Of a stretch of 64,000 nucleotides of DNA, positions 24,964 to 33,537 are shown in pieces. How positions within the stretch are numbered: position 1 is the stretch's first letter; every line of letters begins with the position of its first letter. The position numbers and the translations under genes are program-made. The stretch covers positions 22,538 to 86,537 of the forward strand of contig NZ_JARWOP010000358.1 in NCBI RefSeq assembly GCF_029868745.1, read 5' to 3'. The DNA is from Nocardia wallacei. Its GTDB lineage: Bacteria > Actinomycetota > Actinomycetes > Mycobacteriales > Mycobacteriaceae. The notes under the pieces are model-generated. The model was given only the letters and a program-made list of their open reading frames with translations. It was not told the origin of the DNA and ran no database searches.

Positions 24964-26072
24964 CAACGACCGCCCCCGAACCGGTGGCCGGAAAGCTTTC
25001 CACGCTCGACAGGTTGTTGCCGGTGTGGATCGGGGTGGCCATGGTCGCCGGTTTGCTGCTGGGCCGTCTGATTCCCGGCCTGGGCGACGGCTTGTCGGCG
25101 GTGCAGGTGGATGGGATCTCGCTGCCGATCGCCGCCGGACTGCTCGTGATGATGTACCCGGTATTGGCGAAGGTCCGCTACGACCGCCTCGGCTCGGTCA
25201 CCGGCGACCGCCGTCTGCTGGCCGGATCGCTGGTTTCGAACTGGCTCCTCGGACCGGCGCTGATGTTCGCCCTGGCCTGGCTGCTGCTACCGGACCTGCC
25301 CGAATACCGGACCGGGCTGATCATCGTCGGCCTGGCTCGCTGCATCGCGATGGTGATCATCTGGAACGACCTCGCGTGCGGTGACCGCGAAGCCGCCGCC
25401 GTGCTCGTCGCGCTCAACTCGCTGTTCCAGGTCGTCATGTTCGCGGTGCTGGGCTGGTTCTACCTCTCGGTGCTGCCCGGCCTGCTGGGCCTGCCGCAGA
25501 CCACCGTCGACGCCTCGCCCTGGCAGATCGCCCGATCGGTGCTGGTCTTCCTCGGTATCCCGCTGCTGGCCGGGTACGCCACCCGCCGCATCGGCGAAAA
25601 GGCAAGGGGCCGAACCTGGTACGAGACGGCGGTGCTGCCCCGGCTCGGCCCGTGGGCGCTGTACGGGCTGCTGTTCACCATCGTCGTCCTGTTCGCCCTG
25701 CAAGGCGATCAGATCACCGCCCGGCCCCTCGACGTCGTGCGTATCGCGGTCCCGCTGCTGATCTATTTCGCGGTCATGTGGGGCGGCGGTTACCTTCTCG
25801 GCGCCGTGCTGCGCCTGGGCTACGAGCGCACGACCACGATGGCGTTCACCGCGGCGGGCAACAACTTCGAACTCGCGATCGCCGTCGCGATCGCCACCTA
25901 CGGCGCCACCTCCGGCCAAGCCCTCGCCGGAGTCGTCGGCCCCCTCATCGAAGTACCCGTCCTCGTCGCCCTCGTCTACGTCTCCCTGGCTCTGCGAAAA
26001 CGATTCCCGCACAACACGACCCGACATTCTGGCGCATGTGCCGGCAGCGATCGCTCAGGCGTGGGCCGGTAG
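24960..26072 (+). CDS. ACR3-family arsenite efflux permease
   Basis: A 370-residue membrane protein with about ten helices. The ACR3 signatures are visible: MYPVLAKVRYDRLG in the second-helix region and LARCIAMVIIWNDLACGD, which contains the conserved Cys needed for arsenite export, followed by LNSLFQVVMF. It begins with GTG overlapping the arsR stop (GTGA), so the two are co-translated under ArsR control. The C-terminal 20 residues are polar. Its 3' end overlaps the convergent sensor kinase gene by 18 bp. Confidence 0.88.
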   Translation: MTTTAPEPVAGKLSTLDRLLPVWIGVAMVAGLLLGRLIPGLGDGLSAVQVDGISLPIAAGLLVMMYPVLAKVRYDRLGSVTGDRRLLAGSLVSNWLLGPALMFALAWLLLPDLPEYRTGLIIVGLARCIAMVIIWNDLACGDREAAAVLVALNSLFQVVMFAVLGWFYLSVLPGLLGLPQTTVDASPWQIARSVLVFLGIPLLAGYATRRIGEKARGRTWYETAVLPRLGPWALYGLLFTIVVLFALQGDQITARPLDVVRIAVPLLIYFAVMWGGGYLLGAVLRLGYERTTTMAFTAAGNNFELAIAVAIATYGATSGQALAGVVGPLIEVPVLVALVYVSLALRKRFPHNTTRHSGACAGSDRSGVGR

Positions 26073-27134
26073 TTGCACGGTGACACGAAGACCTCCGGCG
26101 GGGCGGGGGGTGAGGGTGAGGGTGCCGGAATGCGCGCGGGTGATGCTCTTGACGATCGCCAGGCCGAGGCCGACGCCCGCGTGGTCGGTGCGGACGCGTT
26201 GGGTGCCGCGCTGAAACGGCTCGACCAGTGTGGAAACGATGTGGGGGGTGAGCGTGTCGCCGGTGTTCTCGACGGTCAGCACCGCGGTCTCACGGTGAGC
26301 GCCGGTGGTGACCCACACGGTGCCGTGTTCGGGCAGATTGTGGACGATCGCGTTGTGCACCAGGTTCGTCGTCATCTGCAGCAGCAGTGCGTGTGAGCCG
26401 ATCGCGGGCGTGATCTCGCCGGAGGTCTCGATGGTGAGGCCGCGTTTCTCCGCGAGCGGAAGCAGCGTCTCGGTGGCTTCTTCCGCGATGAGGGACAGGT
26501 CGACGCGATCTCGGGCGAAGGTCATCCGGTCGGCGCGGCTGAGCAGGAGCAAGGCCTCGGTGAGGTTGATCGCGCGGGTGTTGACCGCGTGGAGCAACGC
26601 CACCAGTTCGCCGGTGTCACGCTGCGGATCGTTGCGGGCCACATCGAGCAGCGTCTGCGTGATCGCCAGCGGCGTGCGCAGCTCGTGAGAGGCGTTGGCG
26701 GCGAACCTCTGCTGTTCGGCGACGTGTGCTTCGAGCCGCGCGAGCATGGTGTCGAAGGCGTCGGCGAGTTCGCGGAACTCGTCTTGGCGGCCCGGTAGCC
26801 GGATGCGGTGGGAGAGCGATCCGTCCGTGGCCATGCGGGTGGCATCGGTGATGCGGGCCAGCGGGGTGAGCATCCGCCCGGCGAGCACCCACCCGCCGAC
26901 GAGGCCGAAGATCAGCAGGCAGGCGAGCACGAAAGCCATGAACGGAGCGAAGGCGCGGATCAGAAGCGAGCGGTTGATCCAGAAATTGCCGGTGGTGTGG
27001 ATCCAACCGGCGGGCAAGAAGTACAGATAGAAGACCAACACGGCCGCGAGCAGCAAAGTGCCTGCGAGCATGAGGAATCCGGCATAGCTGAGGGTGAGTT
27101 TCAGCCGAACGCTCACACCGGGCGCTCTATCCAC
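26055..27134 (-). CDS. two-component sensor histidine kinase
   Basis: A 359-residue membrane kinase with two N-terminal transmembrane helices (about residues 15-37 and 55-85) around a very short extracellular loop, a HAMP domain, an H-box (ANASHELRTPLAI), an N-box (TTNLVHNAIVHN) and a G-box (GVGLGLAIVKS). The short sensor loop is like VanS/BceS-type kinases that sense envelope conditions. The start is placed at GTG 27134, eight bases inside the response regulator gene with GGAG upstream; GTG 27116 is an alternative. It faces a VanY-like carboxypeptidase gene, which suggests peptidoglycan-related signalling. Confidence 0.85.
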   Translation of the reverse strand: MDRAPGVSVRLKLTLSYAGFLMLAGTLLLAAVLVFYLYFLPAGWIHTTGNFWINRSLLIRAFAPFMAFVLACLLIFGLVGGWVLAGRMLTPLARITDATRMATDGSLSHRIRLPGRQDEFRELADAFDTMLARLEAHVAEQQRFAANASHELRTPLAITQTLLDVARNDPQRDTGELVALLHAVNTRAINLTEALLLLSRADRMTFARDRVDLSLIAEEATETLLPLAEKRGLTIETSGEITPAIGSHALLLQMTTNLVHNAIVHNLPEHGTVWVTTGAHRETAVLTVENTGDTLTPHIVSTLVEPFQRGTQRVRTDHAGVGLGLAIVKSITRAHSGTLTLTPRPAGGLRVTVQLPAHA

Positions 27135-27822
27135 GGTCGTCTCCGTCCCGCCCGGTATCCGGCCGAATGCCGATGTGGTAGCCGACGCCGGGCACAGTCG
27201 CGATGATCCACGGTTCGCCGAGACGTTTGCGCAGCGCCGAGACCGTGATGCGCACGGCATTGGTGAACGGGTCGGCATTCTCGTCCCACGCCCGTTCCAG
27301 TAGTTCCTCGGCGCTGACGACGCCGCCTTCGGCAGCGACGAGAACCTCGAGTACCGCGAATTGCTTCCGGGTCAGCGCGATGTAGCGGCCGTCGCGGTAG
27401 ACCTCGCGGCGGAACGGATCCAGGCGCAGGCCCGCGATCTCCCGCACGGGTGGCCTGTTGTGGGCTCGCCTGCGGTCGAGCGCTCGGAGCCGGAGCACGA
27501 GTTCTCGGAGTTCGAAGGGTTTGGTGAGGTAGTCGTCGGCGCCGAGCCCGAACCCGGTCGCCTTGTCGTCGAGCCGGTCGGCGGCGGTGAGCATGAGAAT
27601 CGGCATGCCGCTGCCGGAGGCGACGATACGTTTCGCGATCTCGTCGCCGGAAGGCCCCGGGATGTCACGGTCGAGGATCGCGATGTCGTAGGCGTTGACG
27701 CTCAACAGCTCCAGAGCGGTGTCGCCGTCACCGGCGATGTCGGCCGCGATCGCTTCCAGGCGCAGGCCGTCGCGGACCGCTTCGGCCAGATAGGGTTCGT
27801 CCTCGACGATCAGTACGCGCAT
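27127..27822 (-). CDS. OmpR/VanR-type response regulator
   Basis: A 231-residue regulator with an N-terminal receiver domain (VLIVEDEPYLAEAV; phospho-acceptor Asp in DIAILDRDIPG; Lys in YLTKPFE) and a C-terminal winged helix (LTRKQFAVLEVLVAAEGGVVS, NAVRITVSALRKRL). ATG 27822 follows GAGAGG. It is co-transcribed and overlapping with the sensor kinase. It is divergent, across 89 bp, from the VanY-like carboxypeptidase and DoxX-like genes, which are its most likely targets. Confidence 0.88.
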   Translation of the reverse strand: MRVLIVEDEPYLAEAVRDGLRLEAIAADIAGDGDTALELLSVNAYDIAILDRDIPGPSGDEIAKRIVASGSGMPILMLTAADRLDDKATGFGLGADDYLTKPFELRELVLRLRALDRRRAHNRPPVREIAGLRLDPFRREVYRDGRYIALTRKQFAVLEVLVAAEGGVVSAEELLERAWDENADPFTNAVRITVSALRKRLGEPWIIATVPGVGYHIGIRPDTGRDGDDRG

Positions 27823-27911
27823 AGCCTCTCGATTCTTCCAGCCGGGGAATATCGCCGGCGTATCGAAAACCACATACGTGCCGGCAACGCCGCGCTGTCT
27901 TGACTGAGGCC

Positions 27912-28487
27912 ATGAACCACAGTGGACCAGCACGAACGGTGGCTCGGCGGACCGGATCGGCCACCTTCGCCACCCTGGTGGCCGTCGGCGCGGTGCTTGC
28001 CGGTGTCCTCGTCTATCAGTACCTACCCTTCTCGACCGCGGGATCGGACGACAGTTCTCCGGGCGTGTCGGTCTTCGACGACGAAGACCCGGCCGTGGCC
28101 AACCTCGACGCCGATCTGCTCGCCGCGCTGCGCTGGGCCGCGACCGATGCCGCGGACGACGGGGTCACGTTCGTCGTCAACAGCGGCTGGCGTTCCGCGC
28201 AAGCCCAGGGACGCCTGCTGCGCGAGGCGGTCTCGAAGTACGGCTCGGCGGAGGAAGCCGCGCGCTGGGTGGCCGCGCCCGACAAGTCCGCGCACGTCTC
28301 GGGCGAGGCGGTCGACATCGGGCCTACCGAGGCCGCGGCTTGGTTGGCCAGGCACGGCGCCGGGTACGGGCTGTGCCAGATCTATGCCAACGAACCCTGG
28401 CATTTCGAACTGCGGCCCCGAGCCGATGAGCACGGTTGCCCCGCCGAGTACGCCGATCCCACCGAGGACCCGAGGATGCAGCAGTGA
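27912..28487 (+). CDS. VanY-like D-alanyl-D-alanine carboxypeptidase (peptidase M15)
   Basis: A 191-residue exported protein. It has an N-terminal membrane anchor (FATLVAVGAVLAGVLVYQYL) and an M15 domain with NSGWRSAQAQGRL, the zinc motif SAHVSGEAVD and the catalytic/ligand region EPWHFEL. Such enzymes trim the terminal D-Ala from cell-wall stem peptides. The gene is divergent from a VanRS-like two-component system, a common arrangement for VanY-type genes. No VanHAX genes are present, so glycopeptide resistance should not be assumed. The stop overlaps the start of the DoxX-like gene by four bases. Confidence 0.82.
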   Translation: MNHSGPARTVARRTGSATFATLVAVGAVLAGVLVYQYLPFSTAGSDDSSPGVSVFDDEDPAVANLDADLLAALRWAATDAADDGVTFVVNSGWRSAQAQGRLLREAVSKYGSAEEAARWVAAPDKSAHVSGEAVDIGPTEAAAWLARHGAGYGLCQIYANEPWHFELRPRADEHGCPAEYADPTEDPRMQQ

Positions 28488-29833
28488 GCACCGACGCACC
28501 CGCCGCCGGAACAGTCGCCCCGCCGTCCGTCCGGAATCCGCTGTCGCAGATCGGGTTTCGCTTCTGCGTCGTCTACTTCGGCCTGTTCTGCCTACTGCTC
28601 ACGCTGATCCCGTTCACGCTGCTGGGCATTCTCGGTCGCTGGATCCGCCGATACGTCGGGCCGTGGCCCATGCTCCCGATCGATCCCGTCACCGGCTGGG
28701 TGGGCCGGACGGTGTTCGGGGTCGACGCGGTGCTGAACGAGAATTCCGGAGCCGGGGATCAGGCGGCCATCTGGGTGCTGGTGTTCTGCGTTCTGGTCGT
28801 CGCCGTGGTGGTCACCGCGGTGTGGACGATCGTCGACCGCCGCCCCGCCCATCCTCGTCTGCGGGCCTGGTTCGCCTTGTTCCTGCGGCTGTGCCTGGGT
28901 GGGCAGATGCTGGGGTTCGGGATGGCCAAGCTGATCCCCACGCAGATGCCCGCGCCCTCGCTGGCGCAACTGTTGCGACCGTACGGCGAGATGAGCCCGG
29001 CCTCGGTGCTGTGGTTGCAGGTCGGCAGCTCCTATCCGTACGAGATGGCCCTCGGCGGGGCGGAAGTGGTGGCGGGGCTGCTGTTGTTCGTGCCCCGGAC
29101 CGCGGTGCTGGGCGCTGCGGTGAGCCTGGCGAGCATGGCTCAGGTCCTCCTGCTGAACATGACGTTCGATATTCCGGAGAAGCTGCTCGCGGGGCATCTG
29201 CTGCTGATCAGCCTGGTGCTGCTCGCGCCGTATCTGCGGCGGCTGGCCGATGTGTTCGTGCGGCAACGCGCCTGTGCCCCGCTGACCCAACCCGCGCTGT
29301 TCGCCGACAACCGGAAAAACCGTGCCGCGCTGTGGTTTCAGGTCGCCCTCGGTCTCTGGGTGGCGTTCGGCAGCGGCTATGACCGGTGGGTGGTCTGGCA
29401 GGAGCAGTACGGCCCCGCCAGCCCCAAATCCGAGCTGTACGGCATCTGGGACGTGCGGGACTTCGCCCTCGACGGGCAGCCGGTGCCGCCCCTGACGACC
29501 GACGAGAACCGTTGGCAGCGACTGGTTTTCGACGATCCGGAGCAAGCAGCCTATCAGCGGATGAACGGCGAGCTGGTGCCGGTGCGCGCCGAGTTCGGCC
29601 CCGATCGGCAACTAGAACTCGCCTCGGGGACGGACACGACCGGCGAGAACGCCGGGCAGCGGCCGGTATTCGCGACACTGTCCGTCGAGCGACCCACCCG
29701 GGACCGGCTGCTACTGCGCGGGACGCTGAACGACCACCCGATCGAAATCACCTTGCAGCGAGTGGATCCGGACAGCTTCACACTCCGCAGCCGCGGGTTC
29801 CATTGGGTCCAGGGCAATATGTACTTCGGCTAG
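28484..29833 (+). CDS. DoxX-like membrane protein
   Basis: A 449-residue protein with about eight membrane helices. The middle has a DoxX-type four-helix unit (LRLCLGGQMLGFGMAKLIP and LQVGSSYPYEMALGGAEVVAG). The C-terminal 130 residues form a soluble beta-rich domain (YGIWDVRDFALDGQ, ITLQRVDPDSFTLRSRGFHW). DoxX-like proteins are poorly characterised quinone- or redox-linked membrane factors. The GTG start overlaps the carboxypeptidase stop (GTGA), so the two are co-translated and probably both respond to the neighbouring two-component system. Confidence 0.7.
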   Translation: MSTDAPAAGTVAPPSVRNPLSQIGFRFCVVYFGLFCLLLTLIPFTLLGILGRWIRRYVGPWPMLPIDPVTGWVGRTVFGVDAVLNENSGAGDQAAIWVLVFCVLVVAVVVTAVWTIVDRRPAHPRLRAWFALFLRLCLGGQMLGFGMAKLIPTQMPAPSLAQLLRPYGEMSPASVLWLQVGSSYPYEMALGGAEVVAGLLLFVPRTAVLGAAVSLASMAQVLLLNMTFDIPEKLLAGHLLLISLVLLAPYLRRLADVFVRQRACAPLTQPALFADNRKNRAALWFQVALGLWVAFGSGYDRWVVWQEQYGPASPKSELYGIWDVRDFALDGQPVPPLTTDENRWQRLVFDDPEQAAYQRMNGELVPVRAEFGPDRQLELASGTDTTGENAGQRPVFATLSVERPTRDRLLLRGTLNDHPIEITLQRVDPDSFTLRSRGFHWVQGNMYFG

Positions 29834-29834
29834 G

Positions 29835-30203
29835 TCAGTCGCGGTATATCGCTACGTACGCGTTGGTGGTCGTCCCGAGGCTGGTGGGTCCCAGGCACGT
29901 GGCCGCGCCCTGGCCGGTGGGGGCGAAGGAACCACCCCAGGAGCCCCGGTACGGACCGATGGCCATGAGCGGGAAAGCGTTCGGCACGCCGTGCAGGCCG
30001 AAGCACTCGACGACCAGCGTGTACTCCCGGCCCGCGGGCGCGTCGGCGTCGGAACATGTCGCTGTCGCGCCGAACAGGTCCCGCGTGACGGCACAGTCCT
30101 GCGGTGCGGCGTGCGCCGTACCGGCGCCGATGACGGCGGCGAATCCCACAACCGACATGACGCCGGCCGCGACTCGCGTGGCGGCGATCGTCGCTTTTCT
30201 CAT
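29835..30203 (-). CDS. secreted protein with signal peptide and four cysteines
   Basis: A 122-residue precursor with a clear Sec signal peptide (RKATIAAT start, hydrophobic core, AHA-AP cleavage near residue 33). The mature domain of about 89 residues has four Cys (DCAV, TCSD, ECFG, TCLG), enough for two disulfides, and is Gly/Thr-rich. The family is not recognised. ATG follows AAAGGAC. It ends one base after the convergent DoxX-like gene. Confidence 0.7.
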   Translation of the reverse strand: MRKATIAATRVAAGVMSVVGFAAVIGAGTAHAAPQDCAVTRDLFGATATCSDADAPAGREYTLVVECFGLHGVPNAFPLMAIGPYRGSWGGSFAPTGQGAATCLGPTSLGTTTNAYVAIYRD

Positions 30204-30290
30204 TCGTTGTCCTTTCGAAGGGTCATCCTGTGATCGGCCGCCGGAGCCGATCGGTTACGGCGAAGCCGACGGATAGTTCACATAACGATG

Positions 30291-30310
30291 AATACACGCG
30301 AATCTGTATT
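30291..30310. promoter_or_regulatory. inverted repeat, likely operator of the CmtR-like gene
   Basis: AATACA and TGTATT form perfect 6-bp arms with an eight-base spacer, ending immediately before the ATG at 30311. ArsR/SmtB metal sensors bind such AT-rich repeats across their own promoter, so autoregulation is likely. Confidence 0.6.
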
Positions 30311-30649
30311 ATGGGAGGCGTGGAAGCAGTAATGCAGCGCGACGCGCTGGCTCGGTTCGGGCACGCGTTATCGGACCCGACCCGCACCCAGATCTTGTTG
30401 AGTCTGCGCACCGGTCCGGCCTATCCGTCGGAGATGGCCGAGCGGATCGGGGTGTCGCGGCAGATTCTGTCGAATCATCTGGCCTGTCTGCGGGGGTGCG
30501 GGCTGGTCGTCGCAGTTCCCGAAGGGCGGCGCAGTCGTTACGAACTAGCCGATCGGCGTATCGCGGCCGCGTTGGAGGATCTGCTCGGACTGGTGCTGGC
30601 GGTCGATCCGGCGTGCTGCCCGGACTCGGACAGCGCGGGGTGCTGCTGA
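30311..30649 (+). CDS. CmtR-like ArsR/SmtB metal sensor
   Basis: A 112-residue winged-helix repressor that strongly resembles mycobacterial CmtR, the Cd/Pb sensor. The CmtR ligand pair Cys57/Cys61 is matched by CLRGC in NHLACLRGCGLV, and the third ligand has candidates in the Cys-rich tail ACCPDSDSAGCC. The DNA-binding helix is ERIGVSRQILSNHLACL. It starts at ATG 30311 next to the operator or at ATG 30332, the latter with GGAAG upstream. The stop overlaps the downstream cation-efflux gene by one base (TGATG), so metal-induced efflux is the expected role. Confidence 0.82.
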   Translation: MGGVEAVMQRDALARFGHALSDPTRTQILLSLRTGPAYPSEMAERIGVSRQILSNHLACLRGCGLVVAVPEGRRSRYELADRRIAAALEDLLGLVLAVDPACCPDSDSAGCC

Positions 30650-31374
30650 TGTCGGCGCCGCTGGGGATGCCGTCCCCGCCTTCGGCGGTCCAGGTCTCCG
30701 GGCCGTCGGCGGCGCGAAAGGCGTTGCTGGCGCGGCGAATCCGCTGGTTCGTCGCCGCGACCATCTCCTACAACGTCGTCGAGGCCGTCATCGCGCTGAC
30801 CGAGGGCGCGCGGGTGTCGTCGACCGCGCTGGTTGGTTTCGGCCTGGACTCGGTGATCGAGGTGTCCTCCGCGGCGGCGGTGGCGTGGCAGTTCGCCGGC
30901 CGCGACCCCGAAGCGCGGGAGAAAGTGGCGCTGCGGGTCATCGCGTTCTCCTTCTTCGCCCTCGCCCTGTACGTCACCGTCGACTCGATCCGCGGGCTGC
31001 TCGGCGTCGGCGAAGCCCGGCACTCGGCGATCGGAATCGGTGTGGCCGCAGCAAGTCTGGTGATCATGCCGGTGCTCTCGGCCGCGCAACGCCGGGCCGG
31101 GCGCGAACTCGGATCCCGCTCCGCGGTCGCCGACTCGAAACAGACCCTGCTCTGCACCTATCTCTCCGCGGTACTGCTCATCGGGCTGCTACTCAACAGC
31201 CTGTTCGGATGGACTTGGGCCGACCCGATCGCCGCGCTGGTCATCGCCGCCATCGCCGTCCGCGAGGGCATCAACGCCTGGAGAGGCGACACCTGTTGCC
31301 CGGCGCCCGGCGCACTCGCCGCGACCGGCGAGCAGGAGCGGGCGGGGCACGACTGCGACTGCTGCAACCACTGA
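30649..31374 (+). CDS. cation-diffusion-facilitator-like metal transporter, short form
   Basis: A 241-residue protein with about six membrane helices and the CDF metal-site pattern (FGLDSVIEVSSAA in helix II and WADPIAALVIA in helix V). It lacks the usual cytoplasmic C-terminal domain and instead ends in a Cys/His tail (HDCDCCNH) that could bind soft metals. It is coupled to the CmtR-like sensor by a one-base stop/start overlap. It probably exports Cd, Pb or Zn; the metal is inferred from the regulator. Confidence 0.8.
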   Translation: MSAPLGMPSPPSAVQVSGPSAARKALLARRIRWFVAATISYNVVEAVIALTEGARVSSTALVGFGLDSVIEVSSAAAVAWQFAGRDPEAREKVALRVIAFSFFALALYVTVDSIRGLLGVGEARHSAIGIGVAAASLVIMPVLSAAQRRAGRELGSRSAVADSKQTLLCTYLSAVLLIGLLLNSLFGWTWADPIAALVIAAIAVREGINAWRGDTCCPAPGALAATGEQERAGHDCDCCNH

Positions 31375-31503
31375 CCGACCGGCACCAGGACGGCCGGACC
31401 GCACCCGCCAATCCATTGCGTTTATAGCAATGTGTGCATATGGTTCGAGGCTGCGCCCCTGCAGGCGCGATCCGACACACCGACTCGACCTCTGGAGCCC
31501 GCG

Positions 31504-32337
31504 ATGACCTCCATCCTCGAGCGCGCCGCCGCGTTCGACCGCGATCACGACACCCGGACCCTGCACACCGGCGGCGAGGACTGGACCTACTACGTCGGTG
31601 GCGACGGCACACCGGTGTTGCTGCTGGCCGGGGGCGCCGGGATCGCGATCAGCTGGCTCGACCTCACCCCGACCCTGCGGCCGGGCTTCCGCGCCCTCGC
31701 CGTGGACTACCCGCCCGGACCGGTCACTCTCGACGAACTCGCGGCCGGTGTCCTCGCGATCCTCGACGCCGAGCACATCGACTCCGCGCACGTGATCGGC
31801 CAATCCGCCGGCGGCATGCTCGCCGAGGTGTTCTCCCGACGCGCACCGCACCGGGTGCGGTCGCTGACCTTCACCGGCACCGGTCTCTACGGCCCCGAAG
31901 ACATCACTCGCCTGGAAGCCACGCTCACCCGCACCCGGAACACGCCCTGGGACAAGACATCGGCCGCGATCCGCGAATCGCTGCGCGCCACGTGGAGCGA
32001 CGCGACCGAGGCCGAGTTCTGGATCGACCGGGTCGACGCAGCCACCCGCACCGGCGGTCACCAGGGCGCGATAAATTCCTACCTCCGGCTGCTCGACGCC
32101 GCCCGGCGCCTCCCGGAGTGGCAGTCCGGCCCGGCCTGGCAGGGACCGGTCCTGTTCATCAAGGCCGACGACGACCCGCTCATCACCGCCCAGCACACCC
32201 GGCGCCTGCAAGATCTACACCCCGGCGCGGAATGGCGTGCCTTCCCCGACGGCGGACACTCGCTACTACTCACCCGCCCCGAGGACTACGCCGCCACCGT
32301 CACCGACTTCCTCCGGCGATACGGCCACACGCACTGA
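31504..32337 (+). CDS. alpha/beta-fold hydrolase
   Basis: A 277-residue alpha/beta hydrolase. The nucleophile is Ser101 in VIGQSAGG, the acid lies in IKADDDPLI and the base is the His of DGGHSLLL. The N-terminus has LLAGGAGIAISWLDL in place of the usual HG oxyanion motif. No signal peptide. The substrate is unknown. The start is ATG 31504; a short ATTGC/GCAAT repeat at 31415-31431 lies upstream. It is transcribed alone and convergent with the TetR gene. Confidence 0.82.
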   Translation: MTSILERAAAFDRDHDTRTLHTGGEDWTYYVGGDGTPVLLLAGGAGIAISWLDLTPTLRPGFRALAVDYPPGPVTLDELAAGVLAILDAEHIDSAHVIGQSAGGMLAEVFSRRAPHRVRSLTFTGTGLYGPEDITRLEATLTRTRNTPWDKTSAAIRESLRATWSDATEAEFWIDRVDAATRTGGHQGAINSYLRLLDAARRLPEWQSGPAWQGPVLFIKADDDPLITAQHTRRLQDLHPGAEWRAFPDGGHSLLLTRPEDYAATVTDFLRRYGHTH

Positions 32338-32443
32338 CAAACCACCGACACCGACGACTCGGCGACGACCTGCCTCGCACCCATCACTCGGTCGATGCGC
32401 GTCCGGCGTGGACTCGGAGCGGCGGTCGTCAACCGGCGAGGGG

Positions 32444-33064
32444 TTACGCCCGGCCGTAGGCGGCCAGGAACAGGTCGATCGACGCGTCGGGCGTGTCGGT
32501 GAGAGGTGCTGTGGCGTCGAGCATTCGGGCGTTCAGTGGTGCGCCGACGACCAGCCAGGTGAGTTGCTCGGCGGCAGTGCCGGGGTCGGGGATTCGCAGT
32601 ACGCCGCGGGCGTCGAGGGTTCGCAGGGTCGTGGCGAGGTCGCCGATGTTCCTGATCCAGCTCTTGTGGAGATAGGCCGCCCCGACTTCGGGCTGTCGGG
32701 CCGCCTCGGCGGTGACCAGTCGGCGCATCTCCACCACGGGCGGGGAGAGCACACCGGCCGAAAGGGTTCGCGCCCAGGCGATCAGCCCTTCGCGGATATC
32801 CTCGGCGGCCTCGAGATGTGCGAGCGCGGGCCGCAGGGCATGACGGCCCGCAGCCGTCCAGTGCTCCACGACCGCGGCGAACAGCCCGGCCTTGGACGGG
32901 TGTTCGCGGTAGAGCGAGGCCTTGGAAATCCCTGCGCGCGAAGCGATCTCATCCATCGTCGTGCCCGCGAAACCGCGCTCCAGGAACACCTCTCGGGCAA
33001 CGGCCAGCAGTTCGGCGCCCGTCTTCCCGGACGGTCGGCCGCGACGTCCACCTGCGGAGTTCAT
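32444..33064 (-). CDS. TetR-family regulator
   Basis: A 206-residue protein with an N-terminal HTH (FLERGFAGTTMDEIASRAG, then SKASLYREHPSKAGLF) and a helical C-terminal domain of the TetR_C type ending LIDLFLAAYGRA-like (DASIDLFLAAYGRA). It is divergent from a DUF1761 membrane protein across 74 bp that contain two similar 22-bp repeats. It most likely represses itself and that gene. Confidence 0.88.
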   Translation of the reverse strand: MNSAGGRRGRPSGKTGAELLAVAREVFLERGFAGTTMDEIASRAGISKASLYREHPSKAGLFAAVVEHWTAAGRHALRPALAHLEAAEDIREGLIAWARTLSAGVLSPPVVEMRRLVTAEAARQPEVGAAYLHKSWIRNIGDLATTLRTLDARGVLRIPDPGTAAEQLTWLVVGAPLNARMLDATAPLTDTPDASIDLFLAAYGRA

Positions 33065-33072
33065 GGCCCCAC

Positions 33073-33094
33073 TTTAGTACTTGACAGTACCGAA
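33073..33094. promoter_or_regulatory. TetR operator copy 1
   Basis: TTTAGTAC, six bases, GTACCGAA. It has the same layout as the second copy at 33107-33128 and lies next to the start of the tetR gene, so it can cover that promoter. Confidence 0.6.
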
Positions 33095-33106
33095 CACGCG
33101 GCCTAA

Positions 33107-33128
33107 TTTAGTACTACATCGTACTTAA
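33107..33128. promoter_or_regulatory. TetR operator copy 2
   Basis: TTTAGTAC, six bases, GTACTTAA; a near-palindrome repeating the first copy 34 bp away. It lies 10 bp before the DUF1761 gene start, so binding would block that promoter. Confidence 0.6.
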
Positions 33129-33138
33129 GGAGCCGGCC

Positions 33139-33519
33139 ATGATTGTTGCAGGTGTCGTCGTCGCGGCGATCGTCTCGTTCGCCCTCAGTGCGGTGCTGTA
33201 CGCAGCGCCGCCGGTGGCCGCGCTCGTGTCGCGGACGAGCACTCCGCGTCCGGGAATCGGGGTGCCGGTGCAGATGGCGTCGGTGCTGCTGCGCGGTCTG
33301 GTGACGGCCGCGGTGCTGGCGACACTGCTCGTCGCCGGTGACCGGCACGGCCTCGGGGCCGGAGCGGCACTGGGCGCGATCGTGGCGATCATCCCCGTGA
33401 CCATCCTCTCCGGCGCCATCGTCCACGAGAACGTTCCGATCCCGACCGCCCTGGTGCACATGACCGACTGGGTCCTCAAGCTTGTCCTCAGCGGCGTCGT
33501 CCTCGGGCTGTTTCTCTGA
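33139..33519 (+). CDS. DUF1761-family membrane protein
   Basis: A 126-residue protein with four membrane helices arranged as in DUF1761 proteins, with HENVPIPTALVHMTDWVLK in the last loop and helix. The function is unknown. It is divergent from a TetR gene with two operator copies in between, so it is probably an inducible membrane protein and perhaps the regulated output. Confidence 0.7.
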   Translation: MIVAGVVVAAIVSFALSAVLYAAPPVAALVSRTSTPRPGIGVPVQMASVLLRGLVTAAVLATLLVAGDRHGLGAGAALGAIVAIIPVTILSGAIVHENVPIPTALVHMTDWVLKLVLSGVVLGLFL

Positions 33520-33537
33520 ATCCCGCAAGCCATTGAC

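Noticed and set aside
27912..28487. Glycopeptide-resistance operon at the VanY-like gene
   Set aside because: Only a VanY-like carboxypeptidase and a VanRS-like pair are present. The VanH, VanA and VanX genes needed for D-Lac peptidoglycan are absent, so resistance cannot be claimed.
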